Assembly (NCBI GenBank): GCA_013393545.1
Contig: JABXHG010000511.1
Span: 1-11,057 of the forward strand
Direction of reading: 5' to 3'
Origin: Alteromonadaceae bacterium
GTDB taxonomy: Bacteria; Pseudomonadota; Gammaproteobacteria; Pseudomonadales; Oleiphilaceae
DNA: 11,057 nt
Below, piece by piece: positions 1 to 6,423 of this stretch; within the stretch, counting starts at the first letter, position 1; each line of letters begins with the position of its first letter. The notes under the pieces are model-generated. The model was not told the origin of the DNA and did no database searches. It worked only from the letters and a program-made list of their open reading frames with translations. The translations under genes were made by a program, and so were the position numbers.

Positions 1-1067
1 ACTGCAGCACCTTTATCAACCGCATCGTTGACGTGCTCGTCGACTTTCCTACCCCCGTCTTCGTAAATCGGTGGGCAGTGATTGACATGGGCCTTTTCGC
101 CATCACCCAGGTGGAGTTCGCTATGAATGGCAACGGCAAGCTTTTCACAGAAGGCATGGACAACCCTGGACTGCACCAGAAAACGGTTGGTGCAGATGCA
201 GGTTTGCCCGGCGTTACGAAACTTGGCCGCCATCGCGCCTTCCACGGCGGCGTCCAGGTCAGCATCCTCGAACACGATAAAAGGCGCATTGCCGCCCAGT
301 TCCAGCGATATTTTCTGCACGTTCTCGGCAGCCTGAGCCATCAGCTGGCTGCCCACCTCGGTAGAACCGGTAAAGGTAATCTTGCGCACCCTGGGCGACT
401 GAGTCAGCGCCCGCGCAATGTCTTTGGCGCTGCCGGGAACCACGTTGAACACGCCCCGCGGAATACCCGCACGCTCAGCCAGCATGGCCAGCGCCGTGGC
501 TGAAAACGGCGTCTGACTGGCAGGCTTGACCACAATTGTACAGCCCGCCGCCAGCGCCGCGCCGGCTTTGCGCGTGATCATCGCGGCGGGGAAATTCCAC
601 GGCGTGATCGCACCCACAACGCCCACCGGCTGCTTGGTGATGACGATACGCTGGTTGGCTTTGGCGGCAGGGATGGTTTCCCCGTAAGCGCGGCGTCCTT
701 CTTCGGCAAACCAGCGCAAAAAGCTTGCTGCGTAGGCGATCTCGCCCTCGGCTTCCTTGAGTGGCTTGCCCTGCTCGTGGGTCATCAGCATGGCCAGATC
801 CTGCTGATGTTCAAGCATCAGTTCGTACCATTTGAGCAGCAAGTCGCCGCGCTGCTCCGCCGTCATGGCACGCCAGGCCGGTTGAGCTGCATCGGCGGCA
901 TCAATCGCACGCAGGGTCTCGGCTTCACCAAGACGCGGCACGTTACCGACCACTTCGTGAGTGGCAGGGTTATAGACGCTGATTTGTTCACCGCTGTCAG
1001 CGGCGACCCAGCTGCCGTCGATATACGCAAACGGACAGTACAGCTGAGTTTCTTTTAGCGATTCCAT
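1..1067 (-). CDS. gabD: NAD(P)-dependent succinate-semialdehyde dehydrogenase, 3' end outside window
   Basis: Oxidises succinate semialdehyde to succinate in the cytoplasm, the last step of 4-aminobutyrate breakdown. The minus-strand frame stays open from ATG 1067-1065 to the window edge and gives 355 residues of the usual 480 or so. Aldehyde dehydrogenase landmarks are in order: PWNFP with the oxyanion Asn158, KPAS with Lys181 for cofactor binding, FTGSTEVG at 242-249, general base Glu256 in ELGGN, and nucleophile Cys290 in GQTCIC. A GGAG box six bases upstream supports the start. The spacing of these residues and the N-terminal length fit GabD better than other aldehyde dehydrogenases, but a related semialdehyde dehydrogenase cannot be excluded. 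Residues 334-350 depart from the family around the usual GPLI motif (here CPPI), which is odd and described as a finding. No gabT or regulator is visible in the window. Confidence 0.88.
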   Translation of the reverse strand, partial: MESLKETQLYCPFAYIDGSWVAADSGEQISVYNPATHEVVGNVPRLGEAETLRAIDAADAAQPAWRAMTAEQRGDLLLKWYELMLEHQQDLAMLMTHEQGKPLKEAEGEIAYAASFLRWFAEEGRRAYGETIPAAKANQRIVITKQPVGVVGAITPWNFPAAMITRKAGAALAAGCTIVVKPASQTPFSATALAMLAERAGIPRGVFNVVPGSAKDIARALTQSPRVRKITFTGSTEVGSQLMAQAAENVQKISLELGGNAPFIVFEDADLDAAVEGAMAAKFRNAGQTCICTNRFLVQSRVVHAFCEKLAVAIHSELHLGDGEKAHVNHCPPIYEDGGRKVDEHVNDAVDKGAA

Positions 1068-1231
1068 GACGGACTCCAAACCAGATAGTGGCATTGAGGC
1101 ATAAATAACCGTTGCCTTCATGCTAAGACGAAATACCGCGCCGAACCAAGGACGACAGCACAATTAACCCCGGCAGCGCAGTTATTCACCACGCCAGGTA
1201 CAAAGGTAAAACAAGGATAAAGGGCCGGCCG

Positions 1232-1783
1232 TCAGCTGATAAGCGTCAGAAACTCCTGGCGTGTGGGCTGGTTGTTACGGAACGCGCCGAGCATGACCGA
1301 CGACGACATGCTGGAGTTCTGTTTTTCCACCCCGCGCATCATCATGCACAGGTGCTGCGCCTCGATCACCACCGCTACTCCGCGGGCATCGGTCACCTCC
1401 TGAACGGCCTCGGCAATCTGCAGCGTCAGGTTTTCCTGAATTTGCAAGCGGCGAGCGAACATGTCGGTAATCCGGGCAAACTTGGATAGCCCCAGCACCT
1501 TGCCTCGGGGCAGGTATGCCACGTGGCACTTGCCGATAAAGGGCAGCAGATGGTGCTCGCAGATGGAGTAAAGCTCGATATCCTTGACCAGCACCATCTC
1601 GTCGGTTTGTGATTCAAACACGGCACCGTTGACGATATCTTCCAGCTTCTGATGGTACCCGGCGGTCAAAAACTGCATGGCCTTGGCCGCGCGTTTGGGC
1701 GTGTCCTGCAACCCTTCGCGGTCAGGATCTTCGCCCAGATGCTGCATGATCTGGCGGTAGTGCTGCGCAATTTCATCGGTCAT
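1232..1783 (-). CDS. folE: GTP cyclohydrolase I (FolE)
   Basis: Converts GTP to 7,8-dihydroneopterin triphosphate, the first step of tetrahydrofolate synthesis; the family works as a cytoplasmic decamer with catalytic zinc. The 183-residue product is a normal length for the short bacterial form. Zinc ligands and catalytic residues are all visible: Cys75, His77 and His78 in [10 protein letters not shown], and His144 and Cys146 in [11 protein letters not shown]. The family signatures GLSKFARI and the C-terminal SSVMLGAF are intact. ATG 1783 has a GAGG box six bases upstream. The gene stands alone, 164 bases from gabD and on the same strand; no folate-operon partner lies beside it, and I see no convincing terminator or riboswitch in either flank. 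Identification is near certain. Confidence 0.97.
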   Translation of the reverse strand: MTDEIAQHYRQIMQHLGEDPDREGLQDTPKRAAKAMQFLTAGYHQKLEDIVNGAVFESQTDEMVLVKDIELYSICEHHLLPFIGKCHVAYLPRGKVLGLSKFARITDMFARRLQIQENLTLQIAEAVQEVTDARGVAVVIEAQHLCMMMRGVEKQNSSMSSSVMLGAFRNNQPTRQEFLTLIS

Positions 1784-1979
1784 GTGAAGCCTCGTTGGTC
1801 CTTTTATTCATCAACGCTTGAAAACCCCGCTCTGAACCTCGGCACTGCCGGGTTGGCGAGACGCAAAAACATGCAGCAGCCCGCCTGGCACTTCATTTCC
1901 TTTCCGCCACCGTGAGCCGGAACAACCCGGCCGGCTGCGGCAGAGTGCCGCGACGCGCCATCGGCAAAATCTCATAATG

Positions 1980-1988
1980 TGATATAAT
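1980..1988 (+). promoter_or_regulatory. Extended -10 promoter for the periplasmic protein gene
   Basis: A perfect TATAAT at 1983-1988 is preceded by TG at 1980-1981, the extended -10 arrangement that can work without a good -35 box. No good -35 hexamer is seen 17 bases upstream. Predicted transcription start is near 1995, giving a leader of about 40 bases before the ATG at 2038. Confidence 0.6.
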
Positions 1989-2037
1989 AGAGGGATTACT
2001 TTAGCCTTTCAGCAGTCACCAACCGCGAGAGACCGCT

Positions 2038-2634
2038 ATGCCTTTCAGCAAGTCAATTTTTTTCACCTCGTCCCTACTCTCAGCCCGCTCGGGGCTGGGT
2101 ATCGCGCTGGCGGCCTTGCTCGCCACCCCGTTATCAGCATCCGCCGCCACGCTGTCTCTGCCAGACGATGCCACCGTCGGCGTTGAGCTGGTCGATGCCA
2201 TTAGCTTTGCCGATGGCGAAAATCGCCGGGAGGGCATTTTATTAAGGCCGGCTGATATTAGCCAGGCCTCACACACCCTGCCCGAATACTGCGTGATTGT
2301 GGGTGATGCCCAGCGCGACGATGATCGCGTGCGCATCACTACCCACGACGTTACCTGCATCGAAACCGACGACGCTGACAGCTCGATCTTTTCCGGCGAG
2401 CTGGACGCTTCCGTATATGGCGGTGACGGCCAGTACGGCCTGAGCTGCAACGGCGCTGCCTGCAAGCTGGCCTCGGGGCATGCCTTGACGCTTACGCTCA
2501 CCGAGCCGCTCGACATCACCGAGCAGGATAATCCCTCGGCCCGGATCAACGAAAAACGCCGCCAGGCAAACGGCGAAGGCGTTGCCAACCCCATTCCTGC
2601 CGAACGTCCCGACCCTGAAGCCGGCAACGAATAA
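2038..2634 (+). CDS. Secreted periplasmic protein of unknown function
   Basis: A 198-residue protein I do not recognise. Its N-terminus carries a Sec-type signal peptide: Lys5, a hydrophobic stretch at about 19-32 and a cleavage site after Ala36 (PLSASA/ATL), so the mature protein of about 162 residues should be periplasmic. The mature part is rich in beta-type sequence and acidic residues, with four cysteines that could form two disulfides. The tail (about 170-198) is polar and proline-rich, probably disordered. The stretch CVIVGDAQRDDDRVRI followed by a second Cys and GGDGQYGL faintly recalls the core of TraB/VirB10-like pilus assembly proteins, but this is a loose pattern match without support from neighbours. 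It has its own extended -10 promoter and a GAGAGA ribosome site, and it converges on srkA with only 10 bases between the stop codons. Confidence 0.75.
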   Translation: MPFSKSIFFTSSLLSARSGLGIALAALLATPLSASAATLSLPDDATVGVELVDAISFADGENRREGILLRPADISQASHTLPEYCVIVGDAQRDDDRVRITTHDVTCIETDDADSSIFSGELDASVYGGDGQYGLSCNGAACKLASGHALTLTLTEPLDITEQDNPSARINEKRRQANGEGVANPIPAERPDPEAGNE

Positions 2635-2644
2635 GCCGATACAT

Positions 2645-3619
2645 TCAGGCCAGCCAGCGCGGCGTTTCAAGCTGTAGCCGCTGCTGCTCGAGCTGGCGGA
2701 TATGCCCGTCCCAATACCCGCTTTCACCCAGCCAGGGAAACGCCTGAGGGAAAGCGGGATCATCCCAGCGCGCGGCAAGCCAGGCGCTATGGCGCACCAG
2801 CCGATAGCTGCGCAGCGGCTCAATCAGCTCAAGCTCGGCATGGGGAAATAGACGCTCTTCTTCATAGCCTTCACTGATTTCACTCAGTTGGGCACGCCAG
2901 GCGGCGGGTTCGTCAATGGCGAGCAGCATCCAGATATCCTGAATCGCCGGCGCCATCAGGCAGTCGTCAAAATCCACCAGCGTAAATGCTTCGTCACGCC
3001 CGAGAATATTACCCAAATGGCAGTCACCGTGACAGCGGATCATGTTCGCAGGCGCCCTGGCAAAGCCTTCAAGCGCCTCTGCCAGGCGTGATGTGACCGT
3101 TTCATAAGCACGCCGTTGGTGTTTTGTCAGCCAACCGCTTCTCAATACGTCAGCACTCGCCTCGGCCACATCTGACCCCAGCGCCAACTGCCGCCGATGG
3201 GTAAACGCCTGCCGGTCGGCCACCGCATGCAGCCGGCCAAGCACACCGCCCAGCGCAAACAGATGCGCCGGGTTATCCAGCTCCGGCGCCTGCCCTGCCT
3301 GTTGCGGAAACAATGCAAAATCAAAGCCGCCAAAATGGTGCAGCGTTTGCCCGCCAGCCAGGCGTAACGGGGCGACCACGCTAACGCCCGCCTGCAAAAG
3401 CTCGTGAAGGTAATTGTGCTCTTCCTGAATGGCTGCCGTTGTCCAGCGCGCCGGGCGGTAAAACTTGACGACCCAGCCACGGCGCTCGTCATCGCGGAAC
3501 AGCAGTACGCGGTTCTCGTAGCTGTTTAACGCAAAAGGCTCACCGGCCGGATAAATCCCGATGGATTCAATAGCCGCAACGATGGTAGCCGGCGATAACG
3601 CGCTAAACGCATGACTCAT
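2645..3619 (-). CDS. srkA: Stress response serine/threonine protein kinase SrkA (YihE/RdoA)
   Basis: A protein kinase of the choline-kinase-like fold, known in E. coli to protect cells during envelope and MazF-type stress. The 324-residue length is that of the family. Visible features: the N-terminal LNSYENRV motif (31-38), the ATP-anchoring lysine in VVKFYRP (Lys52), a likely paired glutamate in IQEEHNYL (64-71), the catalytic loop CHGDCHLGNIL with Asp199 and Asn204, and the metal-binding VDFDD with Asp216. ATG 3619 follows GGAGG by five bases. The comF 3' end stops only 35 bases upstream on the same strand, so before the island arrived srkA probably lay in a comF-srkA transcript; the island may have removed that promoter. 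E. coli srkA is commonly followed by dsbA, but here the downstream neighbour is an unrelated convergent gene. Confidence 0.94.
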   Translation of the reverse strand: MSHAFSALSPATIVAAIESIGIYPAGEPFALNSYENRVLLFRDDERRGWVVKFYRPARWTTAAIQEEHNYLHELLQAGVSVVAPLRLAGGQTLHHFGGFDFALFPQQAGQAPELDNPAHLFALGGVLGRLHAVADRQAFTHRRQLALGSDVAEASADVLRSGWLTKHQRRAYETVTSRLAEALEGFARAPANMIRCHGDCHLGNILGRDEAFTLVDFDDCLMAPAIQDIWMLLAIDEPAAWRAQLSEISEGYEEERLFPHAELELIEPLRSYRLVRHSAWLAARWDDPAFPQAFPWLGESGYWDGHIRQLEQQRLQLETPRWLA

Positions 3620-3654
3620 GTCCGCCTCCGCTTTCAGGTAAAAGCGTTATCTTA

Positions 3655-3765
3655 TCAAGGCGACCCCAGCGATGTACGCGCTAACGCGTAAATAGTTACT
3701 TCCCGAGCACCAGCGTTGCGTGCCGCCAGTGATAGCGCATTGACCGTTGCCCCCGTGGTGACCAC
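3655..3765 (-). pseudogene. comF: ComF C-terminal fragment, cut off by the island
   Basis: Read on the minus strand from GTG 3765-3763, this stretch encodes VVTTGATVNALSLAARNAG and ends with an ALART-type tail and TGA at 3655-3657. That is the second half of the PRPP-binding loop and the closing helix and strand of ComF-type phosphoribosyltransferases. It has no ribosome site or start of its own and an in-frame TAG lies 15 bases before the homology begins. It completes the fragment at 10330-10953: the latter ends its homology at IIDDV, this one resumes with VTTGAT. It is 35 bases from srkA and has the high GC of the flanks, so it marks the exact left edge of the inserted DNA. Confidence 0.9.
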
Positions 3766-4083
3766 CATGAGCAGCATCTAGATGTAAAAAGGGCACTCTG
3801 GATATAGGTTATTGATTTAAAAGGAATAAATCCAGAGATAAACATCCAACACCTAAGGCACCACTCGCATCAGAGAAGGACCACAGGGACAACTCTGCAC
3901 ATTGATGGCTGGCCGTCTCCCACCAAGAGATCTTCAGCATCTGCTAATGCTCTAGATTCTACTTTAGGTTAATCACGAATCTTGAAATTGACCCCGAGAA
4001 TGCATTGACCTAATTTAACCTTTCCTTGAGGACAAGGAACTAAGGAAAACGTCTATAAAAACGGAAAATGTTGGGAACAGGCA
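3766..4083. other. Left island end, non-coding
   Basis: 318 bases without a credible gene. It holds a 10-base palindrome CATCTAGATG (3776-3785) just inside the comF break, a 14-base sequence TCTGCACATTGATG (3893-3906) repeated in the same orientation at 5752-5765, and an AT-rich leader ahead of the lipoprotein gene. A possible -10 box TATAAA at 4054-4059 has no good -35 partner. It may be decayed cargo. Confidence 0.5.
3893..3906 (+). repeat. 14-base direct repeat, left copy
   Basis: TCTGCACATTGATG, identical to 5752-5765 in the same orientation, with a few more matching bases separated by single transitions on each side. The two copies enclose about 1.85 kb holding the lipoprotein and membrane protein genes. 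A 14-base match is only mildly unlikely by chance in a window of this size. Confidence 0.35.
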
Positions 4084-4635
4084 ATGATTAGAATAGCAAT
4101 ATCCTTATTTAGCATGATGCTTCTCGCGGGATGTATGACCGTAACAGGGGCTCCTAGAGAAGAGAATGTTGTCTACAACGAAACAAGCACAGAGCAGGCA
4201 GGCTCCGCACTGTCAGATTCGGTCTCACTGGGAGAAGTTAGTGAATTCCCCGGCATGAGTGTTATTACATTGTCATTCAAAACAAACCCAAACCTTGATG
4301 ATGATGAATTCAAAGAATTCCTGAGACAAAGCTTGGATAATGCTGGCCTTTTAGGTGAGGGTTACGTGCTGGATGCCAAACTTGTTGACAGCGACAATTG
4401 GGGACTTGGGTTTGATCTTGGACTAGGCGAGCTAACTAGGAACCTAGCTGTCGAATACACACTTAAAAATCCAGATAACGAAGTAGTATATTCAGAAGTA
4501 ATCGTTGGCGATGGTGAAATCACTAATTACAACTTCTTCTGGCCTTACCACTTGATTGAAAGGGAGGCTGCTGAGAAAGGATACAAAGATAATATCAGGC
4601 AGCTAATTGAAGAGTTAAAATCATACGAAACTTAA
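4084..4635 (+). CDS. Putative lipoprotein of unknown function
   Basis: A 183-residue protein with a lipoprotein signal peptide: positive Arg3, a hydrophobic run and the lipobox LLAGC with the lipidated Cys17. Residue 18 is Met, not Asp, so by the usual sorting rule it should go to the outer membrane. The mature part begins with a polar linker (about 20-50), then a compact alternating beta/alpha pattern (VITLSF, DEFKEFLRQSLDNAG, GYVLDAKLV, LAVEYTLKN, EVVYSEVIVG), and ends in an amphipathic helix. This pattern resembles small lipoproteins that compute a two-part beta sheet, but I do not recognise the family. It is the only plus-strand gene in the island, has a weak GGGAACAGG-type ribosome region, and is closed by a strong terminator, so it is an independent unit from the minus-strand genes. 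Confidence 0.8.
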   Translation: MIRIAISLFSMMLLAGCMTVTGAPREENVVYNETSTEQAGSALSDSVSLGEVSEFPGMSVITLSFKTNPNLDDDEFKEFLRQSLDNAGLLGEGYVLDAKLVDSDNWGLGFDLGLGELTRNLAVEYTLKNPDNEVVYSEVIVGDGEITNYNFFWPYHLIEREAAEKGYKDNIRQLIEELKSYET

Positions 4636-4640
4636 TATTT

Positions 4641-4665
4641 AGCCCCGCAAGTGCGGGGCTTTTTT
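4641..4665 (+). terminator. Rho-independent terminator of the lipoprotein gene
   Basis: A near-perfect GC-rich hairpin (AGCCCCGC, loop AAGT, GCGGGGCT) begins five bases after the TAA stop and runs straight into six T residues. It stands out in AT-rich surroundings and should be an efficient stop for plus-strand transcription. Confidence 0.93.
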
Positions 4666-4841
4666 CACTAATGTATTTTAACATCATACCCAAGAGCTCG
4701 TAGCCCCTTACTCGTTCTACCATTTCGAGGCGGACAAAGCTCTGGCCTTGCCCAACCAGTCATTTCGGATATCTGGTTGATACCAAAATGGGGAAACTTC
4801 CTCTTATCGCTATATGCTATGCCAATTCTATAGCTTTGTGG

Positions 4842-5546
4842 TCAGTTGGCTATAGCAGGATGCGGATCTGCCATCATAATCTTTCTGGCTTTTTTGACTT
4901 TATCAATAGCTTCATCTCGGTTTCGGGATGCACGATCACTCCGGCGATATCCGTAGATAAAAACAATCAAAGGAACTATGCCAACAAGCCCAAAAAAAAC
5001 CAAAACAGAAATCATTATTAAAGCATCTGAAGAATTACTAACAATACTTCCTAATGCTGTTTCACGAACAATTTTCCTTAAAACATAGAACATTCCGACA
5101 CCAGATATGGTGGCTAATAAAAACCACTGAAAAAGACCCATCTCATGCGATTTCTTAGAAAACTTATAGTTATCAACCAAAGCATCACTTGAAGAAAAGC
5201 TATACTTATCGCCGGTAGCATGGTTTTTCAGCCCTATTAACGACTGGGTTTTTCCGCTTTCAACAATTCCTACCGTGACTAAATTACCCTCTCTTAATTT
5301 TATCGTCTTATCATTGAGCATTATGGTGTGCTCTTTACCCTTCATATCTTTAATCCAAACTTCCCTTTCATAGTTGGTTTGGCTAGATATTGATATAGGG
5401 CGAATAGCAAATTTTCCTTCCGCATCGGTATGCGAACTGCCACCATGACCAGAAATGGTAGTAGTAGTAGTTTCATCAATCTTGACGACTTCGCCGTGCA
5501 TAGGGTAAAGATTTAAGCTCACACCATTGTTCTCAACCACTTCCAT
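4842..5546 (-). CDS. Two-helix membrane protein of unknown function
   Basis: I chose the ATG at 5546 (234 residues) because GAGGGT lies five bases upstream (5551-5556); an in-frame ATG at 5564 would add six residues but has a poor ribosome site. The first 130 residues or so are soluble and beta-rich, with a threonine run (ETTTTTISGHGG) encoded by a short GTA/ACT-type triplet repeat, then a stretch resembling a small beta barrel (EVWIKDMKGKEHTIML, IKLREGNLVTVGIVE). Two membrane helices follow: about 138-159 (FQWFLLATISGVGMFYVL) and 174-203 (LIMISVLVFFGLVGIVPLIV), the latter ending in a strongly basic YGYRRSDRASR segment. The short charged tail is probably cytoplasmic. The family is not recognised. 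It lies downstream of the minus-strand operon after a 150-base gap holding an inverted repeat, so it may have its own promoter. Confidence 0.72.
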   Translation of the reverse strand: MEVVENNGVSLNLYPMHGEVVKIDETTTTTISGHGGSSHTDAEGKFAIRPISISSQTNYEREVWIKDMKGKEHTIMLNDKTIKLREGNLVTVGIVESGKTQSLIGLKNHATGDKYSFSSSDALVDNYKFSKKSHEMGLFQWFLLATISGVGMFYVLRKIVRETALGSIVSNSSDALIMISVLVFFGLVGIVPLIVFIYGYRRSDRASRNRDEAIDKVKKARKIMMADPHPAIAN

Positions 5547-5550
5547 GTTT

Positions 5551-5556
5551 ACCCTC
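5551..5556 (-). promoter_or_regulatory. Ribosome binding site that decides the membrane protein start
   Basis: GAGGGT on the minus strand, five bases before ATG 5546. The upstream in-frame ATG at 5564 has only an A-rich run before it. Confidence 0.6.
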
Positions 5557-5608
5557 GCAATCATTCTTTTGACTTTTATTTAAAGCTTACATAGAAAATT
5601 AGAATTTT

Positions 5609-5627
5609 AGCTAATTCAACATTAGCT
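5609..5627. repeat. 7-base inverted repeat upstream of the membrane protein gene
   Basis: AGCTAAT, five-base loop, ATTAGCT, a perfect stem. On the minus strand it lies about 60 bases before the start codon of the membrane protein and about 70 bases after the stop of the 69-residue gene. It could be an operator or a weak AT-rich terminator; no T-run follows on either strand, so I lean to an operator. Confidence 0.3.
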
Positions 5628-5697
5628 TAGCAAAAAGCAAGCCAAGCCTCAACTAGCACTTAAAAAATCATGAAAAACAACCAATTTCTTAATTTCT

Positions 5698-5907
5698 TCA
5701 AAGACTTACGAGAGCACATCCATCAACAGTCAATATGTCCAGCGATGGAATTCTGCACATTGATGACGTGCGGTTTACAGCATCTCCTAGAGTTTTCGCA
5801 CAGCTTCCATAGGCAATAGCTGCTTTCACAAGCTCAACATGGTCATCACTTGATGGCAATACGTCACGAAGGTATGAGCCGTTGACCTTGTTTCCGTAAA
5901 ACTTCAT
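5698..5907 (-). CDS. Small protein, possibly a truncated gene remnant
   Basis: A 69-residue frame with ATG 5907 and a good GGGAGAAG ribosome site, 37 bases after the stop of the 153-residue gene, so probably the last member of the minus-strand operon. The first part (MKFYGNKVNG, then VELVKAAIAYGS at about 24-35) recalls the N-terminal strand of phospholipase D-like (HKD) nucleases, which begin with a similar hydrophobic AVAY segment, but the HKD motifs are absent and the frame stops soon afterwards. Two readings are open: a genuine small protein, or the front of a longer gene cut off near 5752-5765, where the 14-base repeat lies inside the frame. The PLD resemblance is weak and rests on about a dozen residues. 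Confidence 0.45.
   Translation of the reverse strand: MKFYGNKVNGSYLRDVLPSSDDHVELVKAAIAYGSCAKTLGDAVNRTSSMCRIPSLDILTVDGCALVSL
5752..5765 (+). repeat. 14-base direct repeat, right copy
   Basis: TCTGCACATTGATG, identical to 3893-3906. It lies inside the 69-residue frame, on the minus strand spelling the codons for S-S-M-C-R, the place where that frame loses any resemblance to a longer protein. Confidence 0.35.
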
Positions 5908-5944
5908 AACACCGCTTCTCCCTTTGCACCTATCTAAAACTTAT

Positions 5945-6406
5945 CTATCTCGTCTGTATCACAGGCTTATCATCGTAATGAATCATATGCTCTGGCTCAG
6001 TGGCGATCCATACTTTAGTGCCCCAAGCTATCTGATCGGCTACTTGGGAAAAATCAGCCCTACTTGAAAACACTGAAACTAATACACTGGCAACCCCTGA
6101 AGGACGAAGTGATTCCTCAATCTTTATCTTTTCCTTTTCAGTTATTGGGCCTGAAACTTCAGCATACATAAAAAGGCACAAGAGTTTTCTGGAAGAAGAA
6201 TAAAAAGCAGCATCAGAGCAACCAGCCAAATCGGAGACGGCCTTCGGAAGCTCGGCTAAATCATCATAGAAAGCCTTAGTTGAAGCGGAATCTTCCGAAC
6301 GATCGCCATATATAGCTATGCCGCCATATTCTTCAATAAATTTCCTATATAGCATACTGAGAGATTCATCAAGCAACCTCTTCCTTATATTATTCAATGC
6401 TCTCAC
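5945..6406 (-). CDS. 153-residue protein of unknown function, third gene of the PIN-system operon
   Basis: Starts at GTG 6406 with GAGG seven bases upstream; only 17 bases separate it from the stop of the large TPR/PIN gene, so the two are very likely cotranscribed. The sequence is soluble: a basic N-terminal helix (IRKRLLDESLSMLYRKFIEE), then a mixed alpha/beta pattern with the strands LLCLFMYAEVSG and VASVLVSVFSS and a closing KVWIATEPEHMIHYDD. There is no signal peptide, membrane helix or nucleotide-binding loop. I do not recognise it. Its position suggests an accessory role in the system upstream, for example control or immunity, but a chance passenger is equally possible. Confidence 0.7.
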   Translation of the reverse strand: MRALNNIRKRLLDESLSMLYRKFIEEYGGIAIYGDRSEDSASTKAFYDDLAELPKAVSDLAGCSDAAFYSSSRKLLCLFMYAEVSGPITEKEKIKIEESLRPSGVASVLVSVFSSRADFSQVADQIAWGTKVWIATEPEHMIHYDDKPVIQTR

Positions 6407-6423
6407 CTCTCAGCCTCACATAT

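Noticed and set aside
33..503. A 156-codon plus-strand frame opposite gabD
   Set aside because: It is the mirror of a strongly conserved aldehyde dehydrogenase gene, has no ribosome site and no recognisable protein features.
1225..1232. GGCCGGCC palindrome after folE as a terminator
   Set aside because: It has no loop and only a short interrupted T stretch follows on the minus strand.
1937..1951. Hairpin GCGGCA/TGCCGC between folE and the periplasmic protein gene as a terminator
   Set aside because: The stem is only six pairs, no T-run follows on either strand and both neighbouring genes read away from it.
2016..2823. Long minus-strand frames opposite the periplasmic protein gene
   Set aside because: Serine/alanine-rich shadows of a GC-rich gene; the plus frame has the signal peptide, promoter and ribosome site.
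5220..5240. TGDKY in the membrane protein as a fourth copy of the GDNV motif
   Set aside because: Only the GDKY part matches; the GDNV half and the glycine spacing are absent.
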